Made by a program: the position numbers and the translations under genes
Notes under the pieces: generated by a model
The model's input: the letters and a program-made list of their open reading frames with translations, nothing else
Databases searched by the model: none
Told to the model about the DNA's origin: nothing
NCBI RefSeq assembly: GCF_016808335.1
Contig: NC_053150.1
Location: 30,806,238 to 30,870,237, forward strand
Direction: 5' to 3'
Length of the DNA stretch: 64,000 nucleotides
Origin: Panicum virgatum
Taxonomy: Eukaryota > Streptophyta > Magnoliopsida > Poales > Poaceae
In this document: piece after piece, positions 43,554-53,891 of the stretch
How the letters are laid out: each line of letters begins with the position of its first letter
Numbering within the stretch: position 1 is the stretch's first letter

Positions 43554-43679
43554 AGCGCGAGTATTTCGCACACCATATATGATCAAGATTTCAGGGCTTG
43601 AGCACCTCACAGCCTCGAAGCAACCAGAAGTACTTGGAGGACTACTCGACGTATCTGAAGGAAGGCCCTAAGCAACCAG
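43554..43679 (+). mobile_element. Element E, last remnant before its lost 3' LTR
   Basis: Starts with the TSD copy AGCGC. It includes gaggactactcgacgtatctg, in keeping with the ACTCGA-rich E sequence. The expected LTR (tgttgatagg) does not follow; the sequence switches at about 43680 to another LTR. Confidence 0.55.
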
Positions 43680-44471
43680 AAGTGCTAACTTGAAGCCTTC
43701 TCTTGGTTTAGAGTTGTCTTAGAGTAGGGAGAGGGTAGAGGTACTTAGGAGGGGCGCCGGTCTCCGGCGCTCTTCTCCATTTTTGTACCTCTACGAGAGC
43801 GAGGAAGTAGTTTGGGAGAAGTGCCGGGGTGTCGGCATTCTGCCCCAGCTTGTACCTCTGCGGATGCTGCTATATTCTTCGGGTTTTAGTAAGTATTCGT
43901 GGTTCCTATCTCTAGTATTTTACTTGGTATAGTAGATGCTAGTAGTGCTTGTAGTTGAGTGAGATCAGTTCTCTTACTCGCGGGTTCGTCGCTCTGTATT
44001 CATTCAGAGTGCTGTAGTTTGCTACGGGACGTCATATGTAGTTAGACTGTAGTAGTAATCAGTAGCGTAGGCATGGTGTCTAGGCTAAGGGTTATCCTTC
44101 ATTTGCCTTATATTCCCCGGTTTGCTAGAGGTAGGCCGTTGGTGATGATAGCCCTATTGGTCCTTCGTAATCCTCCACGTTTGGATATAGCATAGAGCTA
44201 TTGGCCAGAGTCGACTAGCACACCAGTTGTAAGCCGGTGCCCGAAGCGAGTATTGTGCCCGAGAGATCGACCTTTAACTCGGCAGTAGCACTATCTTATG
44301 AACCCTCTCGACCCTTCTACCTATCTTGGTGTGTCCTTGGACCAATTAGAATTGAAGAGAGTGCGCACACATTCCCTGTGGATTCGATAACCCTTGGAAT
44401 ACTCTGAGGTGAAAGCTACAATGGTATCTGTGCGCTTGCGGATTTATTCATGATGCTAAAAATACCCAACA
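43680..44471 (+). repeat. Truncated LTR of the B family
   Basis: Aligns with B LTR positions from about 9893 to its end (gaggggcgccggtct, gtaagtattcgtggttcc, U5 module 44388-44444, acccaaca end at 44471). The U3 part with the TATA box is missing at the junction with E. It is the right end of an element whose remainder was deleted. Confidence 0.8.
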
Positions 44472-44724
44472 ACTATCAAACTGAGTGTCCACTGGGGCTT
44501 GGCCCAGGTCTTAGTTCATGTTAGTACAGTTAAGATTAACGTCTGTCGCAGCAAGAGAGTCCGAGGGAACCAACTCGTTGTCACCAACAATGAGATTAAC
44601 CGATTCTATATGCAATGCAAAGATTCATTATTACAACATGATATGATCGTTCTTTCCTTCACGATAAAGTTGTAGTTCAACAAAAAGTTAATTTAGTAAT
44701 GATCTTTGTGATTTCATTTCCTGG
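44472..44724 (-). mobile_element. Fragment of the H LTR (middle part)
   Basis: Aligns with 56517-56769 (ggcttggcccaggtctt, gagattaaccgattctatat, gatttcatttcctgg). It is interrupted at 44724 by element D. Together with 30429-30516 it is likely what is left of the second LTR of H. Confidence 0.75.
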
Positions 44725-45862
44725 TGTTGACACCATTTTTTGACACGTGTCAAGGAAGATGATTTTTGTGAAGAGAAGATGGCCAATTTGGAAGAAATCA
44801 AAAGATGCACAGTGTTGGAATCGGCCGATGGGAGTTCGTCCGATGGACCAGGGGAATATGCCGTGAAGATGTTGATCTGCTGGCTCTGGTATCCGGCCGA
44901 TTGAGAAGTTACCGATGAAGTCAAGGAAGGAGAAGAGGATCCGGACTCTACGAAAATCTTGATGATTCGGTTGTAATATTTTAGGTAGTTTATCTTTTAA
45001 ATAGTCTTTTCTTTAGGGTCAAGTAATATTTGCCATAATCGGCTAGGACTTGATAGCGCTTGGATATAAATATGAGTTGTATGGGACCAGAAAAACTTGA
45101 TACACATCCAATACAACAAACTTTACAATTCCTTTGCACTTTTTCGGTGACTTCGCCTTTTCTCTTTTTTTTCGACGAGTTCTTTCAAGTTGATCATGGA
45201 CGCTTCACATTCGAGCGACTTGATTTGCTGGTGTGTTTTCGTTTTACCGAGTATATTTGAGCTTTAGCTACCGGGCGCATCGCTGTGGCTTCGTTCAAAT
45301 CTATTCAAAAGTTATCGAGTTTATCTAGGCTTTGACTTTTGGGCGCATCGCTGTCGTCTCATCTAGATTTATTCACCAATTATCGATATCGGCTAGATTT
45401 GTAGGTTTTCCCTATGCTTTTTGGCCATTTTCACATCTAAAAACATACTAGATCGGCTTTAGGTTTTGGAGTGACACTTTTGTTATCTCAAGAGCCGGTT
45501 TAGATCTGTTTTTAGCTTTGCATCATCTAAGTTACACATTCGTAGCTTAGATCTTGCTATACATACGCGATCAGCTGCCTAAAAAGCCAGTTTTGTCGCC
45601 TAGTGTATCGGCTGATTCTGCCGATACGCTCCTTTACTACGCGCTCGCATTTAATATCTTTTTGTCATCTATAGTATCGGCAAAGCTTGCCGATACGCCC
45701 ATCTGAGAGATATTTGGAATCCCAGCCGATACACTCTCGAATTTTACTTTGTTTTCTCCCTTGTCTATTCCAGGTCAAATTGACTGGCACGCTTGGTCGA
45801 CTTTTTCGTGACTCGGCGAACACTTGCCCTCGGATTCCAGTGTGTTGATTTTTGCATCAACA
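44725..45862 (+). repeat. 5' LTR of element D
   Basis: 1138 bp, tgttgacaccatt...gcatcaaca, with a TATAAAT box at 45065-45071. It matches 53368-53891 over its first ~525 bp and the F LTR more distantly. It contains near-palindromes at 45605-45627 (arms GTATCGGC/GCCGATAC) and 45674-45696 (10-bp arms GTATCGGCAA/TTGCCGATAC). Confidence 0.85.
45065..45071 (+). promoter_or_regulatory. LTR TATA box (D)
   Basis: TATAAAT in ggatataaatatgag. Equivalents are at 53706-53712 (D 3') and 59886-59892 (F). Confidence 0.7.
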
Positions 45863-45869
45863 CATCTTT

Positions 45870-45886
45870 TGGCACGCCCGGTGGGA
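45870..45886 (+). other. Primer-binding site (D)
   Basis: TGGCACGCCCGGTGGGA, 7 nt after the LTR end and identical in F (60653-60669). The tRNA is not assigned. Confidence 0.7.
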
Positions 45887-45901
45887 CACAAAAGATTCAA
45901 C

Positions 45902-47629
45902 ATGGTAAAACTCACAGATAAATCTGTAGTTAGCGAAGAAAACCAGATTCCTATTCCTGAAGACAAGCTCAAAGAAGAACAAAAGAAGGAATTTGAAGAT
46001 CTGGTGGAGAAATTCAAGCGTGAATGCCTCAAGTCATACAACAGCAACAGATCTGGTGAGGTGATCAAGAAGTTTAATCTTCCATCCTTCCAGCCATTGA
46101 CAGAGGCTCAACGTGAAAGCAAGATGATAGACGATGTTGGCCAAGCTGTGGCACAAGCCTTCATCAAGAGTGCAACAATCATGGGCAACACGGTGCACAA
46201 TGTAGTGGTCAAGACTTTTGCTGAAGGCACATTACCAGGGTGCATGGGTCCTTGCTATATACAACCAGATCAGATGCAATATGCTCCCTTGGAGGTGTCT
46301 ATGGCAGCAGCCCTGTCGGCTCAAGATAGCCAGGCAGGAACAAGCAACAATCAAAATCCACCTCAGATCACTACTGCAGCATCGGCGGGTACAGCAGATC
46401 CTATCTACTCAACCACGCCGCCGATTGCTACAACTGTGCAAGTTGGATCTGTGTCTGTATTTCCTAAAGGATGGGATCCTGCTACTGGGTATGGTATGCA
46501 TCCGGATTTCTTTTCTACGCCACCCAAGATGCAGTTTAATGCATCGGCTTCTCAGCCGATAGCCTCTCAGCCTGATCCATCGGCCGTTCAGCCGATGAGT
46601 ACACAGCAGGACGCATTGGCAACACAGCCAAATGCACAAGGCACATGGAGTCCACAACAGATGACACAAGCTAATGCATCGGTGCCACCGCCGATGACCC
46701 CACAGCAGCGTCTTGCTATCCTGCTCCAACCCCAGTCTCCTTCAGAAGTGTTATTGTCACAATCTCTGCATCAAAAGGGAATCAACTGGGTATTCCACAA
46801 TCAAGCGACTGGACAGATATGGTGTGTTAATGTGCCGTACATGGATATTGTTGGTCAACAATTAGCTAACCCATCAGCTGCACAGCCGATGATGACTCAG
46901 CAAACACCCAATCGGATAACTCAGCAAGCCCAACAAATGCAATCGGCTGGACAGTCGATGAACCATGTAGCTCAACAACTTGCGATGATGACCAATGCAG
47001 CGAACATGGTTTCTCCTCAGCAGATACCAATAGTTGAGCCACAAGTTGATTGGAGCACAAAGATAGCTGAAGTGATGAGGGAGCAGTTTGGTTTGAGGCC
47101 AAAACAACAATCTGTTATGTATAAGACTCCTTATCCTCTGGCTTATGATCAGATTCCTCTCCCACACAAGTACAAGATGCCTGATTTCACAAAGTTCTCA
47201 GGGCAGGGAGAAGTTTCTACAATGGAACATGTTAATAGGTTCCTTCTACAGTTGGGAGAAGCGGGCAACCAGGATGCACTCAGAGTCCATTTGTTCTCCT
47301 TGTCTTTATCTAGATCGGTCTTTGCTTGGTTCACCACTTTACCAGCAAACTCCATATTATATTGGGCCGATCTAGAAAGACAATTTCATCAATTCTTCTT
47401 CTCTGGGATTACTGAGTTAAAGTTGACCAATTTGACCGGCTTGAGGCAAAGAAATGATGAATCGGTTACTGCTTTTATCCAGAGGTTCAGAGATATCAAG
47501 AACCGATATTACAGTTTGGTTATGTCCGATCAGCAGTTGGCTGATGCAGCATTTAATGGACTCTCGCCACACATTAAAGATAAATATGCATCGCAAGAGT
47601 TTGAAAGTATTAGCCAGATCGCAAGTTAG
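45902..47629 (+). CDS. Gag protein of element D
   Basis: The ATG at 45902 lies 15 nt after the PBS. The frame is also open upstream, but that part runs through the PBS. 575 residues: a charged N-terminus (EDKLKEEQKKEFEDLVEKF), a long Gln/Pro/Ala-rich middle with repeats of the SAxQP type, then the Gag domain (FSLSLSRSVFAWFTTLPANS, FHQFFFSGITELKL, LRQRNDESVTAFIQRFRD). It ends at a TAG (47627-47629) where the F homologue continues in frame with Trp, so the natural protein is longer (see the next entry). It forms the virus-like particle and packages RNA. Confidence 0.8.
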   Translation: MVKLTDKSVVSEENQIPIPEDKLKEEQKKEFEDLVEKFKRECLKSYNSNRSGEVIKKFNLPSFQPLTEAQRESKMIDDVGQAVAQAFIKSATIMGNTVHNVVVKTFAEGTLPGCMGPCYIQPDQMQYAPLEVSMAAALSAQDSQAGTSNNQNPPQITTAASAGTADPIYSTTPPIATTVQVGSVSVFPKGWDPATGYGMHPDFFSTPPKMQFNASASQPIASQPDPSAVQPMSTQQDALATQPNAQGTWSPQQMTQANASVPPPMTPQQRLAILLQPQSPSEVLLSQSLHQKGINWVFHNQATGQIWCVNVPYMDIVGQQLANPSAAQPMMTQQTPNRITQQAQQMQSAGQSMNHVAQQLAMMTNAANMVSPQQIPIVEPQVDWSTKIAEVMREQFGLRPKQQSVMYKTPYPLAYDQIPLPHKYKMPDFTKFSGQGEVSTMEHVNRFLLQLGEAGNQDALRVHLFSLSLSRSVFAWFTTLPANSILYWADLERQFHQFFFSGITELKLTNLTGLRQRNDESVTAFIQRFRDIKNRYYSLVMSDQQLADAAFNGLSPHIKDKYASQEFESISQIAS

Positions 47630-48364
47630 ATGACAGGAGAGACTCGATCCTATGAGTCCAAGAAGGCTTTTCAGAAGAAGGTCAACTATGTGGAGTATTC
47701 TGCTAATGATGAGTCTGAAGAGGAGGAAGAAACGGTCGCATCGGCTGAGTGGATACAGAACAGTAAAAAGCCGGTGACGTGTCTGTTTGGGAAGAAAGAG
47801 CCTGAGTCGTATGGGTTCGACATCACCAAAGCCGACAAGTTCTTTGATTTATTATTGTCGGATGGGTTGAACAAGTTGAAGCCACATCACAAGATTCCAT
47901 CGGAGGACGAGCTCAAAAATATAAAGTAATGCAAGTGGCACAACGCCACATCGCATGATACAAATGAGTGCAAGGTCTTCCGACAGCAGATTCAGATGGC
48001 TTTCGAACAAGGGAGATTGAAATTTGAGGCTCCCAAGAAGATGATGAAGATCGACGGACATCCTTTCACCACGAACATGGTTGATGTGGCCAGAGATGAA
48101 GGTTCTTCTCAAGCTAAGATTCTGACGTCATCATCGGCCAAGAAATCTAGAGCTGTTGATCCTAAAGCGCAGATAGCGGCCGATGAGGTCAAAGGAAAGG
48201 GTCCGATGAGGGATGCTGAACGTTCGTCGGCACCACATAGACGTGTAACGTCTCAAATGCTGTTAAATAAGTTTCAACATGATCGTGAAAGGCGACAACG
48301 TAGAGAAGAAGAGGAACAACACGAACAAGATCATTGGAGGTGTCCTTTCTTTGTCTATTGCTAG
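47630..48364 (+). pseudogene. Gag C-terminal and nucleocapsid region of D, with stops
   Basis: The Gag frame continues after the TAG. A TAA (47927-47929) stands just before CKWHNATSHDTNEC, a zinc-knuckle-like Cys/His segment. A further TAG (48362-48364) follows CPFFVYC. Matching sequence in F (62400-63169) shows that the first two stops replace coding residues. After 48364 the reading frame is disturbed up to 48618. Confidence 0.7.
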
Positions 48365-48617
48365 GAAGAAGGGTTGGCATTGCCATCAACATACGATTGT
48401 CTCGAGTGCAATGGTCAAGGCAGCCGATCATTTGAAAGGTCGTGTCATGAGCCTTATCGGCGTGAACGTACTCCTGTGCATGATCGGCTAGGAAAAAGAG
48501 TTTTGGTGCATGATCGACTGGAGGCAGGATAATGCTATGTGATCCTGCTGGGAGAAGAGTGCCTGTACATGATCGGCTAGAATAGATGGCCGATGAAGAG
48601 TACAAGATGATCAGCCA

Positions 48618-48872
48618 ATGCGAAGAGATCCAGAACGTGAACCTGATCGCATGGATCAATCTCAATGGTGCCCAGGGGGTTTGACCAGATCTCAGAAGCG
48701 ACGTGTTCAGAGGTTACACCAGCTGGAGATCATTGAAGAAGAGCACGAACAGACTCTGAGCAAGAAAAGGGTCAAATCACAAGTCTGGCGTGTCAAGGCT
48801 AAGGCCGATGGTGAATCGGCCAGTAACAGTTCCACACCGATCCAAGCAGTCGATTCTTCAGAAAGTTTCTAA
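48618..48872 (+). pseudogene. Linker region between Gag and protease in D; protease deleted
   Basis: The 84-residue frame (WCPGGLTRSQKRRVQRL, then SQVWRVKAKADGES) matches F at 63440-63620. In F the protease follows with MLVDGGAAVNIM. In D the sequence goes directly to the RT N-terminal region at 48872, so the protease-coding segment is missing. Confidence 0.7.
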
Positions 48873-49761
48873 TGGATGAGTTCCTAGAGGAAGAAGGGAA
48901 GTTGGGGCATGGGTTTGCGTTGGCCGATTTACTAGAGGAAATTGATATTGGAGATGGTGATAGACTAAGGCCGACATTTATTAATGCCAATTTGGATCCC
49001 AAATACAAACAAGAATTGAAGAATTTATTAAAAGAATACAAAGATTGTTTTGCTTGGGAATACTATGAGATGCCTGATTTGGATAGATCTATTGTGGAAC
49101 ATCGTTTGCCTATAAAACCGGGATATCGGCCATATCAACAAGGAGGAGGCGATGTAATCCTAAGATTTTTCCATATGTAAAGGCCGAAATTACACGGTTA
49201 ATTGAAGCTAATTTTATTTGGCAGTGTCGTTATGCCGAATGGATTTCTAATGTGGTTCCTGTTTACAAGAAGAATGGCAAACTACGAGTGTGCATTGATT
49301 TCAGAGATCTCAATAAAGCTACGCCGATGGATGGTTACCCTATGCCAATAGCTGATATGTTGGTAGATGCTGCTGCTGGGCACAAAGTGATTAGTTTTAT
49401 GGATGGCAATGTTGGATACAATCAGATTTTTATGGCAGAGGAAGACATCCACAAGACTGCGTTCAGATATCTAGGACATCTCGGTTTATTCGAGTGGGAA
49501 GTCACGACCTTCGGATTAAAAAATGCCGGTGCTACGAACCAGAGAGTCATGAATTATATCTTTCATGAACTCATAGGCAAAATTGTGGAAATATACATTG
49601 ATGACGTGGTTGTGAAGTCAAAGGGGCACCAAGAACATTTGGCCGATCTGCGTAGAGCTCTGGAATGCACCAGGAGACATGGTTTGAAGATGAATCCAAA
49701 CAAGTGTGCTTTTGGTGTATCAGCTGGCCAATTCTTGGGTATTATGATACATGAACGATGA
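48872..49761 (+). pseudogene. Reverse transcriptase, N-terminal and palm (D)
   Basis: 48872-49180 reads into the RT N-terminus (DCFAWEYYEMPDLDRSIVEH) and loses frame near 49150. 49252-49761 carries RT motifs VPVYKKNGKLRVCIDFRDLN, KVISFMDGNVGYNQIF and the active site YIDDVV (YIDD at 49594-49605), followed by LKMNPNKCAFGV. It ends with a TGA at 49759-49761. The catalytic motif itself is intact, but the gene is interrupted by at least one frameshift and a stop. Confidence 0.85.
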
Positions 49762-49815
49762 ATTGAAATTAGTTAGAAGACTATATCAGCTATCAACAAA
49801 GTTGAAGCCCCTACA

Positions 49816-50649
49816 ATGAAGGTTGAACTTCAGTCATTGATCGGCAAGATTAATTTTATTCGAAGATTTATATCTAATCTGTCGGGAAAAATTCAGCTGT
49901 TCAGTTCTTTACTGAAGTTGAAGGCCGATCAAGAATTTGTATGGAGAGAGGAACGTCAGAAGGAATTAGATGAAATCAAACATTATCTGGTAAATCCTCC
50001 GGTGTTAGTTCCTCCCCAAAAGCACAAGCCGTTTAAATTATATTTATCGGCTGATGAGCGTGCTATCGGATCGGCTCTTATTCAAGAATTGCTGGATGCT
50101 GAAACTAGGTATTCTCCTGTCAAGAGATTGTGTCTTTGCTTATACTTCTCCTGTACCAAGCTTAGACATTATTTATTATCGGCTGAATGTGTTGTTGTGA
50201 GCAAAGATGATGTCATTAGATATATGCTCTCATTGCCGATTTTGAAAGGGAGAATAGGAAAATGGATTTTGGCATTGTCAGAATTTGATTTGAGATATGA
50301 ATCGGCTAAAGCAGTTAAGGGTCAAGCTGTAGCCGATTTTGTTGTGCAACATTGTGGACCAGAGCTGGACATGGTAGATCTTGTTCCTTGGACTTTATTC
50401 TTTGATGGATCTTCGTGTGGGGATGGTTCTGGAATTGATGTGGTGCTGATTTCCCCTCGAGGGGTAAATTTTGAGTTCTTGTTTCCGATTGAAGCATCCG
50501 CAACCAATAATCATGCTGAGTATCGTGCTATTCTCAAGGGAATTCAATTACTTCGAGAAATCAAAGCCGATGCTGTTGAGATTTTTGGAGATTCTATGCT
50601 GGTGATTAATCAGTTGGTTGGGGAGTGTGAATGCAAAGATGATATTTAA
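49816..50649 (+). pseudogene. RT thumb/connection and RNase H (D)
   Basis: Same frame as 49252-49761. Connection region SLIGKINFIRRFISNLS; RNase H with LFFDGSSCGDGSG, NNHAEYRAIL and FGDSMLVINQL, so the acidic active-site residues are present. It ends with a TAA at 50647-50649, after which the frame stays open into the integrase region. Confidence 0.8.
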
Positions 50650-50787
50650 CAATTATATCATGAAGAATGTCTCCGGCTGCTGAAAGAATTCAAGAAGGTA
50701 ACCATCAAGCATATTCCTAAATTTCATAACAGTGACGCAAATCGGCTAGCTCAGCATGCTTCAGGATATCGGCCGATAGAGGGAATA

Positions 50788-52069
50788 ATGGCTTTGGAGT
50801 TAACAGCCGATGATTGGAGGAAAGAGATTATTGATTATTTGAACGATCCATCCAAGAAAGTGAACAGAAAAATCAGATTTCAGGCAATCAAGTATGTATT
50901 GTTGGAGGAAGATTTATATTATCGGACGATTGATGGTGTTTTGCTCAGATGCATCGATAAAGAGGAAGCTAAGGTATTAATGGCTGAAATTCATGAAGGG
51001 GTCTGTGGATCCCATCAATCGGCCTATAAGATGAAATGGGTGATCAGGAGGAACGGATATTTTTGGCCGATGATGCTGGAGGATTGCTTCACATATTACA
51101 GAGATTGCCAAGAATGTCAGAAGTTTGGGAGCGTGCAAAGAGTTCCTGCGTCAGCCATGAATCCCATAATCAAGCCGTGGCCGTTTAGAGGATGGGGAAT
51201 TAATTTGATCTGCCAAATATATCCTCCATCCAGTAAAAATCATAAGTTTATTTTGGTGGCCACTGATTATTTCACCAAGTGGGTTGAAGCAATTCCTCTG
51301 AAAAATGTTACATCGAAGGAGATGATTGAATTCGTCAAAGAACATATTATCTATCGGTTTGGTATTCCACAGACCATTACGACCAATCAGGGTACTATGT
51401 TTACGTCAGATGAATTTGAGAAATTTGCTAATGGAATGGGGATTAAATTACTGAATTCTTCTCCATATTATGCCCAAGCTAACGGTCAGGCAGAAGCATC
51501 TAATAAAGGGGTCATCAAATTGATCAAAAGAAAGATTGATGAATATCCTAGAAGGTGGCATACTGTACTTCATGAAGCTTTATGGGCATATAGGATGGCT
51601 TGTCATGGTGCTACAAAGGTGTCTCCATATCATTTGGTATACGGACATGAAGCTGTTCTCCCATGGGAGTTGAAACTTGATTCACGGCGTGTCACGTTTC
51701 AGAATCAATTGACGGCTGATTAGTATTCTGCTTTGATGAAAGATGAACTAGGATTTGGCTAGCCATCAGCTGAAGGCTCTTATAAATGTTGAGGCAAATA
51801 AAGCCAGAGTTAGCCGATGGTATGATGAAAAAGTAAAAGCCAAGACCTTTGAGCAAGGAGAATTGGTTTGGAAGCTGATACTGCTGATAGGAACAAAGAG
51901 TTCAAAGTTCGGCAAATGGTCGCCAACGTGGGAAGGACCATTCAGGATAAACAGATGCGTTCCTGGTAATGCTTATATTTTAGAAACACTCTAGGGGGAA
52001 GAATATTCTAGAGCTCTTAACGGAAAATATTTGAAGAAGTATTACCCTAGCATTTGGGTTGATGCATAG
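50788..52069 (+). pseudogene. Integrase of D, both catalytic Asp positions are Asn
   Basis: 50788-51723 continues the RT frame. HHCC zinc-binding part (HEGVCGSHQ...CQECQKFG) and catalytic core with GWGINLI (AAT at 51202-51204), TNQGTMF (AAT at 51385-51387) and NGQAEAS (Glu at 51493-51495). The N-to-E spacing is D-35-E-like, but the two Asp of the triad are Asn, so this enzyme should be inactive. A TAG (51721-51723) and a frameshift lead to 51755-51994 (VSRWYDEKVK, WEGPFRINRCV), and the tail KYLKKYYPSIWVDA ends at TAG 52067-52069. No chromodomain. Confidence 0.85.
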
Positions 52070-52283
52070 CCGATTGGTTTGAATTATCGGTTAAGTTGTT
52101 ATGGCCGATATGATATGTATCGCCCTTAGTGCAAAAAATCTACACACTCCAAAGTATTTGGATTTAGTGGAAGTCAGTAGAGAAAAGAAATGCTTCATTG
52201 ATAATAGTATTTACAAAAGGGCCGATCAGATGATCTGGCCGATACAGCAAAGGCTATTCCTAGAAGATGCTACTCCTAGAAAT

Positions 52284-53073
52284 CTAATCATCGGCGAAAA
52301 CATTGCCGATGATCGCCTCTATGCTAACATCTTCAGAGATGGCAGTAGCTGCCATCTTCATGTCGTCGGCAAGATCCTCGAAAGCCAACCAATCCTCGCT
52401 GCCCGGCGGGAAGTGGGTCAGTTCAACTTGCGAGAAGTCATGGCCGGACTCGAGTTGAGCTATGGCGAGGGCCACAGCGGCGCCACGGCGAACCCCATGA
52501 CCGGTGACCTCCCGGACGCGGTTGGGGATGCCCTGAAGATGGGCGGTGATGGTGTCGCCGTGAGCGTTCACCGATCCGATCGCGGTGGCGGCTGCGGCAT
52601 GGAGGGCTTGAATCTGTGACTCCAGAACTGAGGCAAAGGAATCAGAGATAAAAAAAATTCAAGAGAGGAAAGGGTAATGCTTCGGGAAAAAATAACTTAC
52701 AGGCAACCCTGGAGTCGGCGGCGGTGAGCTGGGCCCGGACAACTGCCCGATCGGATTGCGTCGTTTCCAGTTTGGCAGCGAGGCACTGAGACCTGATGGT
52801 CTCTTGTGAGTAGTTCTCCCGAGCCTCGTCTTTCTCGCGAAGGAGCTGGCGAATGAATTCTTTGGTGCTCTCAGGAACACCAGGGAAGTGGGGCCCCTCC
52901 GAGCCAAAGGTGTCCGAAGAAGAGGAGGTGTCGTCGCTGTGCAAAGATTGGATGTCAAAACCAGGCAAGAATGTGGTAATTAAGAGATGAAAAGAGGGAA
53001 CTTACCCCAAGCGGCGGCGAATCACCGGAGGAGCGTCAGAAGGACCTTCATCGGAGCGCTTGACGCCCGCCAT
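52284..53073 (-). CDS. Antisense three-exon gene of element D, fully open (215 residues)
   Basis: Minus strand. Exon 1: 53073-53006 (ATG at 53073). Exon 2: 52936-52701. Exon 3: 52627-52284 (stop TAG). Both introns (69 and 73 nt) have GT-AG ends, GTAAG donors and pyrimidine-rich acceptors (GCACAG, GCCTCAG). The spliced frame is 648 nt with no lesion. The protein starts MAGVKRSDEG, is acidic and Ser-rich in exon 2, then helix-rich and probably coiled-coil (KEFIRQLLREKDEARENY), and ends in an acidic segment (DWLAFEDLADDMKMAATA). I recognise no catalytic domain. It resembles the C-terminal part of antisense genes of grass gypsy elements, without the large N-terminal domain seen in E. The position between integrase and 3' LTR matches the extra ORFs known in Tat-lineage elements. 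Function unknown. Confidence 0.75.
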
Positions 53074-53167
53074 TGCTACAGGAAGACCTAGGTTTTTTGC
53101 TAGAAGAAGAAGAAAGGAGGTTCTGTAGCTAATGGAGATTTGTTGCCGATACAAGGACGGGAGGTGA

Positions 53168-53175
53168 TATTTATG
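53168..53175 (-). promoter_or_regulatory. TATA-like box for the antisense gene of D
   Basis: CATAAATA on the minus strand (ggccataaatatcacc), about 95 bp upstream of the ATG at 53073. Confidence 0.45.
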
Positions 53176-53351
53176 GCCCAGTCTGGGTAAATGAAAAGAC
53201 GAAAGGTGAATCGGCGCGTGCGGAGGGAAGGTGAAAGGCTAGGGGCAAAGAAGAGTTTTACTCAGCTGTATGGGGCGAGCCGTGTGCACGAAGTAAGAGG
53301 AATGGCTTTAAATGCCGACTGGAGTAGTTTCGGAACAAAATAAATTATTCC

Positions 53352-53367
53352 GAAACTGGGGGGCATA
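53352..53367 (+). other. Polypurine tract (D)
   Basis: gaaactggggggcata immediately before the 3' LTR. Confidence 0.65.
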
Positions 53368-53891
53368 TGTTGACATCATTTTTTTGACACGTGTCAAGGA
53401 AGGTGATTTTTGTGAAGAGAAGATGGCCGATTTGGAAGAAACCAAAAGATGCACAGTGTTGGAATCGGCCAATGGGAGTTCGTCCGATGGACCAGGAGAA
53501 TATGCCATGAAGATGCTGATCTGCTAGCTCTGGTATCCGGCCGATTGAGAAGTTGTTGATGAAGTCAAGGAAGGAGAAGAGGATCCGAACTCTACGAAAA
53601 TCTTGATTCGGTTGTAATATTTTAGGTAGTTTATCTTTTAAATAGTCTTTTCTTTAGGGTCAAGTAATATTTGCCATAATTGGCTAGGACTTGATAGTGC
53701 TAGGCTATAAATATGAGTTGTAAGGGACTGGAATAACTTGATACACATCCAATACAACAAACTTTATAATTCCTTTGCACTTTTTCGGCGACTTCGCCTT
53801 TTCTCTTTTTTTTCGATGAGTTCTTTCAAGTTGATCAAGGACGCCTCACATTCGAGCGACTTGATTTGCTGGTGAGTTTTCGTTTTACCGA
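53368..53891 (+). repeat. 3' LTR of element D, truncated
   Basis: 524 bp matching 44725-45250. After cgttttaccga the sequence changes to unrelated DNA, so about 600 bp of the LTR are missing. The TSD is lost. Confidence 0.8.

Larger units (their letters stand above)
31162..43679 (+). mobile_element. Element E: non-autonomous Ty3/gypsy (Tat/Grande-like) element with an antisense gene
   Basis: 5' LTR 31162-31555, a PBS of the TGGCGCGCCAGGTAGG type, a gag-like region (31595-33639), a tandem repeat array (33880-34790), a multi-exon antisense gene (38428-35509), and a 3' region with G-rich motifs. Solo LTR G (39951-43553) is inserted near the 3' end. The 3' LTR is missing: at about 43680 the element abuts an unrelated LTR fragment. 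No RT or integrase. Antisense genes and 3' tandem repeats are known features of the Tat lineage (for example Grande), and the assignment rests on them. The motif ACTCGA is unusually frequent along the element. Confidence 0.75.
44725..53891 (+). mobile_element. Element D: Ty3/gypsy element (Tat-like) with pol and an antisense gene
   Basis: 5' LTR 44725-45862, PBS 45870-45886, gag 45902-48364, RT/RNase H/integrase 48872-52069, an antisense gene 53073-52284, a polypurine tract 53352-53367, and a truncated 3' LTR 53368-53891. The protease region present in F is missing. There is no chromodomain, and the extra gene between integrase and 3' LTR fits the Tat lineage. Sense genes carry several stops and frameshifts. 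The motif ATCGGC/GCCGAT is very frequent. Confidence 0.85.
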
